Below, piece after piece: positions 5,997-12,524 of a DNA stretch of 12,838 bases. Source of the stretch: JAKOVR01 sp031415655. GTDB taxonomy: Bacteria > Actinomycetota > Acidimicrobiia > Acidimicrobiales > Acidimicrobilacustridaceae. The stretch is taken from positions 1 to 12,838 of the forward strand of contig JANOSD010000140.1 of NCBI GenBank assembly GCA_031415655.1, written 5' to 3'. Under the pieces are notes generated by a model that had not been told where the DNA came from, searched no databases, and saw nothing but the letters and a program-made list of their open reading frames with translations. Made by a program: the position numbers and the translations under genes. The stretch's first letter is position 1; each line of letters opens with the position of its first letter.

Positions 5997-8297
5997 CTAC
6001 GACGCCGCTGCCACTATGGCTCGCCACACCCGCTCCGCCGTACACGGAATGTCGATATGGCGGACGCCAAGATGCGCCACCGCATCCACCACGGCGTTCT
6101 GCACAGCCGGCGTGGACCCAATGGATCCCGATTCACCAATGCCTTTGGCGCCGAGCGGATTCATCGGTGTGGGTGTCTCCATGCGCACCAAGGTGACGGG
6201 GGCCAGCTCGGCCGCCGAAACGATCCCGTAGTCGGCGAAGTTGCTGGTCAACGGATTGCCGTCGTTGTCGTAGAGGAACTCCTCGGTGAGCGCCTGGGCG
6301 ACGCCCGACCCAATGCCGCCGAGCCGTTGACCGTCGGCCAGCAACGGGTTGAGGATGCGACCGGCATCGTCAACCGCGGTGAACCGCCGGAGCCGCACCC
6401 GCCCGGTACTAGTGTCGACCTCTACCTCGGCGAGATGGGCGCCGAACGGAAACGTGGGTCGGTCGGTGACGAACGTGTGGGCAATCGAAAGCGGCGACGA
6501 CGCAGTGTCGGCCGCCTCCGCAACGTGCGCCCAGGAGATTGATCGGGCGGGTGTGCCAACGACATGAAAGGCCCCACCCGGGGTCGTGGGATCGAGCACG
6601 ACGTCGCCGATGGCCGCTTCGAGTAGATCGGCCGCGACCGCCTTGGCGGCTTCGATCAGCCGCTCGTTGGCTCCGTTTACTGCCGATGCGCCGAGTTGTA
6701 CCGACCGCGAAGCGAACGTTCCCTTGCCCTCCGCCACCCGATCGGTGTCGCCGTGTACCACCCGGATTCGCGCCATAGGTATGCCGGTTTGCTCCGACGT
6801 GAGCATCGCCCAGGTGGTGGCGTGGCCCTGGCCGTGTGACGATGAACCCGTGTACACCGTGGCCGATCCATCGGGTTCGAGGTCAACCTGTGCGAACTCG
6901 CTCTCCCGTTTCCCCGGCCCGGCGGTGACCTCCACGTAGACCGCCAGCCCCAAGCCCAGCTGCACCTCGTCGTTGGCCGCCCGTCGTCGCTCCTGCTCGG
7001 CTCGAAGCTCGGTGTACCCGGCTTCCGCCAGCACGCGGCGAAGCGCTTCGGGATAGTCGCCACAGTCGTAGACCGGGCCTACGCCGGTCGTGAACGGGAA
7101 GGCATCGGCCGGGATCAGGTTGCGTCGTCGGACCTCCGCGGGATCCATACCGATCTCCGCCGCAAACAGATCGACGGCGCGTTCGATCGCTGCCGCTGCT
7201 TCAGGTCGGCCGGCGCCACGGAAGGCGTCGACGGGTGTGGTGGTCGTGACGACGGCACGGGTGACGCACTCGACCCGAGCAATGTCGTAACACCCTTGGG
7301 TCATCATCCGGGTGAGATAGGGAAGAAACGCTCCGGTTCCGGGGTAGGCCCCGCAGTCCTGCAACACCGTCAGCCGGTAGGCCTCGATCTTGCCTTCCCG
7401 GGTACCGCCAATCTCGACGGTGTTGGTCTGCGCCCGACCGTGGGCCATCCCCACCATGTTTTCGCTGCGCGTTTCGAGCCAGCGCACGGGACGATCGACC
7501 TGGCGAGCCAGCCACGGGAGGAGGAGGTCTTCGGGATAGGCGCTCATCTTCGCGCCAAAACCGCCACCCACGTCGGGAGCGATGACCCGCACCTGGTTGG
7601 CATCGAGCCCATAGGCCCCGGCCAACTTGTCGCGCACCGCGTGGGCGGATTGGGTAGCGATCCACAACGTGATGTGGTCGCCCGCGGCCGACCATGCGCA
7701 GGCCGATACCCGGGGTTCGATCGGGCACGCGGCCATTCGCTGGTTCTCCACCCGTTGGCGCACCACGACCTCGCAACCGTTGAACAAGTCCGCCGACGCT
7801 GTTTCGCCGTACCGGGTGACGACGTTGCTGTCGCTCGCCGGATACAGCAAGAACGCGTCGTCGCCGGCAGACGTTTCCGCACCGATCAGCGCCGGCAACG
7901 GCTCCAGCTCAACCCACACGGCCTCCGCCGCGTCGGCACCCTGCCACGGTTGTTCGGTGAGCACTACGGCGATTGGCTCACCCACGTAACGCACCTCGTG
8001 GGCGGCGAGGTATGGGCGGGTCATCGATGCGTGGCCCAGGGGAAGTGGTTCGGGCGGCAGGTCGAAGGCGATGTGTTCAGCCGTGAACACGCCAACCACG
8101 CCCGGCAAGCCCGCAACCTCACTGATGTCGACCGACACGATGCGAGCGTGGGCCATGGTGGAGCGAACAAACGTGGCGTGGACCGCACCCAACAGCAGCG
8201 GCTCCTCGGGCGCACTGATGTCGGCCACGAAACGCCCGGCGCCGGTCAGCAGGGCAGGGTCTTCGATGCGGACGACACGGTTCCCGAGGAGGCTCAT
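5997..8297 (-). CDS. Xanthine dehydrogenase/CoxL family molybdopterin-binding subunit (form II-like)
   Basis: Large catalytic subunit (766 residues, full length) of a molybdenum hydroxylase. N-terminal hammerhead domain: RIEDPALLTGAGRFVADI (10-27), EVRYVGEPIAVVL (101-113). Molybdopterin-binding part: IAPDVGGGFGAK (239-250), AFRGAGRPEA (358-367), SSSHGQGHATTW (485-496) and the C-terminal GAKGIGESG (716-724), where E722 matches the catalytic glutamate. The active-site loop reads AFRGAGR, like the AYRGAGR of form II CoxL proteins and unlike the AYRCSFR of true form I CO dehydrogenase. It lacks the Cys that holds copper, so CO oxidation should not be assumed; the substrate may be an aldehyde, N-heterocycle or similar compound. 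The FAD (medium) and 2Fe-2S (small) subunit genes that normally adjoin are absent here, with ftsB upstream and a yceI-like gene downstream. The ATG has a TACACT box 8 nt upstream. Confidence 0.93.
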   Translation of the reverse strand: MSLLGNRVVRIEDPALLTGAGRFVADISAPEEPLLLGAVHATFVRSTMAHARIVSVDISEVAGLPGVVGVFTAEHIAFDLPPEPLPLGHASMTRPYLAAHEVRYVGEPIAVVLTEQPWQGADAAEAVWVELEPLPALIGAETSAGDDAFLLYPASDSNVVTRYGETASADLFNGCEVVVRQRVENQRMAACPIEPRVSACAWSAAGDHITLWIATQSAHAVRDKLAGAYGLDANQVRVIAPDVGGGFGAKMSAYPEDLLLPWLARQVDRPVRWLETRSENMVGMAHGRAQTNTVEIGGTREGKIEAYRLTVLQDCGAYPGTGAFLPYLTRMMTQGCYDIARVECVTRAVVTTTTPVDAFRGAGRPEAAAAIERAVDLFAAEIGMDPAEVRRRNLIPADAFPFTTGVGPVYDCGDYPEALRRVLAEAGYTELRAEQERRRAANDEVQLGLGLAVYVEVTAGPGKRESEFAQVDLEPDGSATVYTGSSSHGQGHATTWAMLTSEQTGIPMARIRVVHGDTDRVAEGKGTFASRSVQLGASAVNGANERLIEAAKAVAADLLEAAIGDVVLDPTTPGGAFHVVGTPARSISWAHVAEAADTASSPLSIAHTFVTDRPTFPFGAHLAEVEVDTSTGRVRLRRFTAVDDAGRILNPLLADGQRLGGIGSGVAQALTEEFLYDNDGNPLTSNFADYGIVSAAELAPVTLVRMETPTPMNPLGAKGIGESGSIGSTPAVQNAVVDAVAHLGVRHIDIPCTAERVWRAIVAAAS

Positions 8298-8305
8298 CGG
8301 ACCGA

Positions 8306-8311
8306 AGTGTA
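8306..8311 (-). promoter_or_regulatory. Putative leaderless -10 box of the molybdenum hydroxylase gene
   Basis: TACACT on the minus strand with 8 nt to the ATG at 8297. It lies in the 74-bp gap after ftsB and suggests that the hydroxylase/YceI pair is a transcription unit separate from eno-ftsB. The element CGAAGTGT occurs twice in the gap (8304-8311 and 8336-8343) and might be a binding site; that is speculative. Confidence 0.45.
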
Positions 8312-8371
8312 GAGCCGGACATCGATCAACCCGAGCGAAGTGTCACCGGATCGATCGTGCGGGCGACCCGG

Positions 8372-8965
8372 TCAGCGTTTGACGGTTACGAAAGTGGAAG
8401 TGGTGGTGGACGGGGAAGAAACGCTCGGGGGCGTAGTCGAAGTGGTGGTCACGGTGGTGGAGGTTGTGCCGGTCGGATCGACGGCGTCGAGGCGGTCGTG
8501 GAGCTGCGTGAACGGCCACACCTTGGGAACGGCGACTGGATCCTCAGCGGGTTGCTGGACGTGGTACACCTCTTCGCCGGGTTTGGCGTAGCCGTACTGC
8601 TCGCGTGCGACTCGTTCGAGCTCCTCGTCGGTGGCCAACCGATCGACTTGCTCCTTCAGCCGACCGTTGCGGTCCCGTAGGGCATCGAGTTGCTGTTGGG
8701 TCTCGGCAATCGCTTCGGTGTTTTCGAGGTAGCGGCGAAACGGCAGCCGTCCGGCACCCACAAGTACGACGACGGCGAGCACCACGAGGGACATACCTAT
8801 GGCTCGCCGCACAAATCCCGTTCGCCGCCGAGCCGGCCGGAGGGTGTCGTCGCGTGCCGGGTTCGGAACGGGGGTGTGGTCGGGAACGGGAGCGATTCGG
8901 AGCGCTATGACGCGCCGAATCCGGCCCTCAGCGGGTTGGCTACCGTCAGACGACCATCGGTTCAC
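8372..8965 (-). CDS. ftsB: FtsB/DivIC-like septum formation initiator
   Basis: Bitopic cell-division protein, the FtsB/DivIC partner in the FtsQ-FtsL-FtsB complex that activates septal wall synthesis. It has 197 residues. The N-terminal cytoplasmic tail of about 54 residues is rich in Arg and Pro (RPARRR at 43-48). One transmembrane helix spans about 56-72, and an extracytoplasmic coiled coil about 78-112 (QQQLDALRDRNGRLKEQVDRL). The family motif ELERVAREQYGYAKPGEEVY lies at 115-134. A Thr/Ser/Pro-rich tail (165-194) follows. It starts with GTG overlapping the enolase stop as GTGA, so translation is probably coupled. The enolase-FtsB adjacency is known from other actinobacteria. The long low-complexity tail is not part of the core family and may be an extracellular extension. 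Confidence 0.92.
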   Translation of the reverse strand: MNRWSSDGSQPAEGRIRRVIALRIAPVPDHTPVPNPARDDTLRPARRRTGFVRRAIGMSLVVLAVVVLVGAGRLPFRRYLENTEAIAETQQQLDALRDRNGRLKEQVDRLATDEELERVAREQYGYAKPGEEVYHVQQPAEDPVAVPKVWPFTQLHDRLDAVDPTGTTSTTVTTTSTTPPSVSSPSTTTSTFVTVKR

Positions 8966-10251
8966 GAGCCGCCAACACCTCGCGCCAGCGCCGCTCCGCC
9001 CCAGTATTCCGCAGCCTCGCCAAGTTCATGCTCGATGCGAAGCAGTTGGTTGTATTTCGCCACACGATCGGACCGCGCCGGCGCGCCGGTCTTGATCTGT
9101 CCGCAGTTCGTGGCCACCGCGAGGTCGGCGATGGTGGTGTCCTCCGTCTCACCCGACCGGTGTGACATCACCGCCGTGTACCCGCGCCGTTGGGCCAGCG
9201 AAACCGCATCGAGGGTCTCGGTGAGGGAGCCGATCTGATTGACCTTCACAAGGATCGAGTTGGCAACCCCCGCACGCAACCCACGAGACAACCGCTCGGT
9301 ATTGGTGACGAAAAGGTCGTCGCCGACCAACTGGCAGCGATCCCCAATGGCATCGGTCAACAACTTCCACCCGTGCCAGTCGTCTTCAGCCATGCCATCC
9401 TCAATCGAGATGATGGGGTACTTCGCCACCAGGTCGGCCAAGAAGGCACAGTTGTCGTCGGCAGAAAGCGACCGTCCCTCGGCGGCGAGAACGTAGTTTT
9501 CGTCCACGAAATACTCGGTAGACGCGGCGTCGAGCGCCAGCGCGATGTCCGAGCCGGGCACGAAGCCCGCCTTCTCAATCGCTTCAAGGAGAAGTTGCAC
9601 GGCCTCCTCGTTGGAGGTGAGGTTGGGGGCGAAACCCCCCTCGTCGCCAATCGCCGTAGACAAGCCGCGGTCCGAGAGCACCGCTTTGAGGGTGTGGTAG
9701 GTCTCCGCCCCCCAACGCAACGCCTCGGCAAAGCTGCTGGCACCAATAGGCATGATCATGAACTCTTGGATGTCGACGTTGTTATCGGCGTGGGCGCCAC
9801 CGTTGAGCACGTTCATCATCGGGACCGGGAGCACGTGGGCATTCACGCCGCCCAAATAGCGGTAGAGCGGCATGTCGAGGTTGTCGGCGGCGGCGCGGGC
9901 CACCGCGAGGCTGGTGCCCAAGATTGCGTTGGCCCCGATTCGTCCCTTGTTCTCGGTTCCATCGATGTCGAGGAGCAACCGGTCGATGTCGCGTTGTGCG
10001 TCGGCGGGGAACCCCACGAGCGCGTCGTAGATTTCGCCTTCCACATGACTCACCGCATCGAGCACACCCCGACCCATGTAGCGCTCGTCGGCGTCGCGGA
10101 GCTCCACGGCCTCATGGGCGCCGGTCGAGGCGCCGCTCGGGACAATCGCCCGCCCACTCGCTCCGGACTCGAGCAAAACCTCGACCTCGACCGTGGGGTT
10201 GCCGCGTGAGTCGAGTACCTCTCGTCCGATGATGTGTTCAATGATGGTCAC
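8962..10251 (-). CDS. eno: Enolase (phosphopyruvate hydratase)
   Basis: Glycolytic enzyme that converts 2-phosphoglycerate to phosphoenolpyruvate in the cytoplasm. The 429 residues match the normal bacterial length. The N-terminus REVLDSRGNPTVEVEV (10-25) and loop SGASTG (39-44) are typical. By alignment with known enolases, the residues expected to matter are E163, catalytic E204 (GDEGGFAPN), Mg ligands D241, E284 (SIEDG) and D311 (GDDLFVTN), and catalytic K336 (LVKVNQIG). K387 and SHRSGETED (363-371) complete the site. All are present, so it should be active. The start is GTG, with an AAGGAG ribosome site 10 nt upstream. It overlaps ftsB by 4 bp downstream and is preceded by a 178-bp gap after the lipoprotein gene, where its promoter may lie. 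Confidence 0.98.
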   Translation of the reverse strand: MTIIEHIIGREVLDSRGNPTVEVEVLLESGASGRAIVPSGASTGAHEAVELRDADERYMGRGVLDAVSHVEGEIYDALVGFPADAQRDIDRLLLDIDGTENKGRIGANAILGTSLAVARAAADNLDMPLYRYLGGVNAHVLPVPMMNVLNGGAHADNNVDIQEFMIMPIGASSFAEALRWGAETYHTLKAVLSDRGLSTAIGDEGGFAPNLTSNEEAVQLLLEAIEKAGFVPGSDIALALDAASTEYFVDENYVLAAEGRSLSADDNCAFLADLVAKYPIISIEDGMAEDDWHGWKLLTDAIGDRCQLVGDDLFVTNTERLSRGLRAGVANSILVKVNQIGSLTETLDAVSLAQRRGYTAVMSHRSGETEDTTIADLAVATNCGQIKTGAPARSDRVAKYNQLLRIEHELGEAAEYWGGAALARGVGGS

Positions 10252-10429
10252 GGGCGCACCGCTCCTTGGCGTGTGTCGGGAATGATCCCACGCCTGACCT
10301 GCGGTGTCAGGGATGCCCGTTCAACGAAGATGGCGGCGCGGTGTCGCGAACCTACCAACCTCCCTGACTCCCACGAAAGGCAACATAACTCGAGAGCTCG
10401 CAACCCCAGCCCGCCCCTCGCGGCAGTCA
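10252..10429 (-). promoter_or_regulatory. Leader region of enolase, with ribosome site and small inverted repeat
   Basis: This 178-bp gap is the largest non-coding stretch in the window. It holds AAGGAG (10262-10267), the enolase ribosome site, and a perfect inverted repeat CCTGAC/GTCAGG (10293-10298 and 10306-10311) with a 7-nt loop that would form a small hairpin in the leader. A TAGGTT box on the minus strand (plus-strand AACCTA near 10349-10354) is a weak -10 candidate without a good -35. I see no convincing terminator for the upstream lipoprotein gene. Confidence 0.35.
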
Positions 10430-11038
10430 TCAGCAACGATCGCGATACCACTCGCCCACAGCGGCCATCGCCTGGCGGCGTTCCACCCATCGGGCGGCAT
10501 TGGTAGGTTCGTCTACCCAACGTTTCAGAGTGTCGATCCAGGCTCGCACGAGTGGCGCAACATCGACCGGGACCGAGCGCATGACGAAGCTCAGGTACTC
10601 ATTGTCCTCGATCGGCCCTCGAACCCGATCGGCAGAACGCAGATCGGTGCTCTCGTCTTCTTCGACACGTACCAACGCGGCAAGACCGGCGAGCACATCG
10701 CACGAAGGGTCACGCTCACGGGGTGGCAGAACGCCGACACCGAACGGATCGCCCGAGATCGCTCGCTGCGGATTGCCGTCCCCGTCGAGCACCGGCGCCG
10801 TGGTGGTGGCCCTTCCGGCGGGAATGGAGGACCCCCGTGCTCGTACCCGATCCTCCTCAAACTGGCGTTGGAGGTCGGGCGACAGCGTGGCGCTCGGCGA
10901 TTTCGACGATGTGGGGGGCGCAGTGACGGGCACCACGGTTTCGTTCTTGGCGCAGGCCAATCCGGAGACCAGACCGGCGGTCAAAATCACCCCTGCGGTT
11001 TGGCGTCGCAGAAGGCAGGCGACCATCGAACCACTCAT
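10430..11038 (-). CDS. Putative lipoprotein or secreted protein, function unknown
   Basis: Hypothetical protein of 202 residues that I do not recognise. The N-terminus has two arginines (11-12) and then a hydrophobic stretch to GLVSGLAC, with C29 as a possible lipidation site. The -3 residue is G rather than the usual L/V/I, so lipoprotein processing is plausible but not certain; a cleaved signal peptide is the alternative. A Pro/Ser/Thr-rich linker (37-56) follows. The second half (about 110-202) looks mostly helical, with Trp-rich segments (RAWIDTLKRWV, AARWVERR, GEWYRDRC). C113 and C202 could form a disulfide outside the cell. The start overlaps the stop of the NYN-domain gene as ATGA, so the two are translationally coupled. 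The gene precedes enolase by 178 bp. Confidence 0.8.
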   Translation of the reverse strand: MSGSMVACLLRRQTAGVILTAGLVSGLACAKNETVVPVTAPPTSSKSPSATLSPDLQRQFEEDRVRARGSSIPAGRATTTAPVLDGDGNPQRAISGDPFGVGVLPPRERDPSCDVLAGLAALVRVEEDESTDLRSADRVRGPIEDNEYLSFVMRSVPVDVAPLVRAWIDTLKRWVDEPTNAARWVERRQAMAAVGEWYRDRC

Positions 11039-12507
11039 CGGGCAAACCCCAGAAACTGCGCAGAACTCACCACATTTGCGCCACGTTGCCGGGCGCCGTC
11101 GCGCACACGATGATCGGAGGAGACCACGGTGCAGGGCAGATCGATCGGCAGGCTGCTCACGAGGTCCAGCACGACGTCGTCGGCCTCCACCCCGGGCTCG
11201 GTGAAACGCACCTGCACCGACCGAAGCCTCGACTCAGACTTGAGACCGAATCCGGCCTCGGCCCCGTCGAACACAACATGGAAAGTGGCTCCCGTCGATG
11301 CCTCCAGCCCGGACAACACATCAAGGAGACGGGCCCGTTTCAGCTCGAGGTCGAGGTCCGGCCAGCCGGCGATCGAAAGGTTGTAGCCGTCCACCAATAC
11401 CTGCATATCCGAAACTCGGAGCAGGGCCCCTACTGCTTCGGGCGCGTCGTCGAACACACCGCCGGGAAGGCGAGTGGGGCGACGACGGGGTGGGGACGGC
11501 GTTCGTCTTCGTTCGACGGCGAGGGAAATCCCTTGAGGAGGATGCTCGGCGCCGGCCGCGGGAGTGGAACCACTGGGGTTGATCGCCGGCGATGACTCGC
11601 CCGCAAGTTCACGACGCAATTCATCGAGCGATCGTGCCAATGCTGCGGCCGCTCCCGCCGCCTTTCCAACGATCTGACCGACTTTGGCGAGGTCGACTCG
11701 GTCTTGCTTGGGAGGATCGGCCGGCGCACCACTTGCGGGCGTCACGTCAACCTGCGGTCCACCAACCGACGTACCGTCCGACGATGAGGCCGTGGCGGAT
11801 GACGTGGACGGTGACGGTGACGTGGACGGTGACGGGGACGGGGACGGCTTCACCGCCGGATGGATACCCACTTCGGGCGAGGGGGGAACTCCGGCGGTGA
11901 TCGCCGCATCACGTTCGGCTTCGGTGAACGCCAGCCGTTCACGGAGCTGTCGGAGCTCATCAACTCGTGCCGTGTCGCGAGCCTCGACCGACTTCAGCTG
12001 AGCAACGGCGGCGGCGCGCTCTTCTCGTGAACGCCCCGCCGCCTCCGTCATGACGGTGACCTGTGCTTCGAGCCCTCGGGCTCGGTTCGACTCTTCGGCG
12101 AGCGCTCGCTGCGCCTCGTCGTTTTCCTCCATCAGCCGGGAGAGAACCCCCTTCGTGACTTCGAGCTGCTTGGTAGCCCGACGCTCGTCTCGAGCCTCCC
12201 CTTTGGCCGTGACGGTGCTGGTGTGAAGGGCGATCAGGCCGTCGTACTGGGCACGCCATTCGGCGGGGCGCTGGAGAAAAAGCCGAGCCACCTCGGAGCT
12301 TGTTTCGGCCGGAGTGACGGCGGCGACCCGGGCGCGAAACTCGTCGTCGTCGTCGAGCACCCGATGGGCCACGTCGAGCGCCCTCGAAGGCAGTTTGGCG
12401 AAACCAAGGAATTGACGGAGCGGTGCCGGTGCAGGGTCGGGAGGGTCCAAGCCTTCGCCGGCGCGCGCGACAGCGAACGCAGATTCCAGTACGCCTTTGA
12501 GGAGCAA
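11035..12507 (-). CDS. NYN (YacP/PIN-like) domain protein with coiled coil
   Basis: Protein of 490 residues in four parts. Residues 1-95 are a helical domain (PLRQFLGFAKLPSRAL, later EVARLFLQRPAEW) that occurs with NYN domains in other actinobacteria. Residues about 100-203 are a charged coiled coil. A low-complexity linker (about 205-365) is rich in Pro, Ser and Ala and includes a PSPSPST repeat. Residues 368-490 are a NYN domain of the YacP/Rae1 type. Its acidic residues sit where a PIN-like metal-dependent ribonuclease needs them: D373 (LVDGYN), D414 (VVFDGA), D443-D444 (EADDVV) and D465 (SSDHRVRD). Bacillus Rae1 cleaves mRNA at the ribosome, so a role in RNA turnover is reasonable, but target and partners are unknown. 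The start is TTG with GGAG only 3 nt upstream; an in-frame TGA 33 nt upstream excludes a much longer protein. Its stop overlaps the next gene (ATGA). Confidence 0.88.
   Translation of the reverse strand: MLLKGVLESAFAVARAGEGLDPPDPAPAPLRQFLGFAKLPSRALDVAHRVLDDDDEFRARVAAVTPAETSSEVARLFLQRPAEWRAQYDGLIALHTSTVTAKGEARDERRATKQLEVTKGVLSRLMEENDEAQRALAEESNRARGLEAQVTVMTEAAGRSREERAAAVAQLKSVEARDTARVDELRQLRERLAFTEAERDAAITAGVPPSPEVGIHPAVKPSPSPSPSTSPSPSTSSATASSSDGTSVGGPQVDVTPASGAPADPPKQDRVDLAKVGQIVGKAAGAAAALARSLDELRRELAGESSPAINPSGSTPAAGAEHPPQGISLAVERRRTPSPPRRRPTRLPGGVFDDAPEAVGALLRVSDMQVLVDGYNLSIAGWPDLDLELKRARLLDVLSGLEASTGATFHVVFDGAEAGFGLKSESRLRSVQVRFTEPGVEADDVVLDLVSSLPIDLPCTVVSSDHRVRDGARQRGANVVSSAQFLGFAR
11801..11848. 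repeat. 18-bp tandem repeat in the NYN gene linker
   Basis: Two copies of an 18-bp unit beginning GACGTGGACGGTGACGG (11801-11818 and 11819-11836, one mismatch) plus a degenerate 12-bp partial (11837-11848). The unit keeps the frame and encodes the alternating Ser/Pro/Thr linker, so length variation between strains would be tolerated. Confidence 0.8.
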
Positions 12508-12524
12508 TAGCTCCGCGGGGGTAC

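Noticed and set aside
6710..6725. CGAACGTTC-like string resembling an actinobacterial SOS (LexA) box
   Set aside because: It lies in the middle of the molybdenum hydroxylase coding sequence, has incomplete spacing, and is not near a promoter.
5997..8297. Annotation as aerobic carbon monoxide dehydrogenase (CoxL)
   Set aside because: The active-site loop is AFRGAGR rather than AYRCSFR, and the medium and small subunit genes are missing, so CO oxidation is not supported.
7296..8312. Long plus-strand frame (338 codons) opposite the molybdenum hydroxylase gene
   Set aside because: It lies antisense to a gene with unmistakable family motifs over its whole length. Long antisense frames are expected in GC-rich coding DNA.
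8362..8372. GGCGACCCGGT shared by the ends of ftsB and the GGDEF gene (also at 5242-5252)
   Set aside because: An 11-bp match in GC-rich DNA is expected by chance. Beyond it there is no shared structure or repeat array.
10248..10520. Minus-strand frame of 90 codons whose stop overlaps the enolase GTG as GTGA
   Set aside because: It overlaps the 3' end of the lipoprotein gene in another frame and has no recognisable domain or ribosome site. The overlap with GTG is probably chance. The lipoprotein frame has a clear signal-like N-terminus and ATGA coupling.
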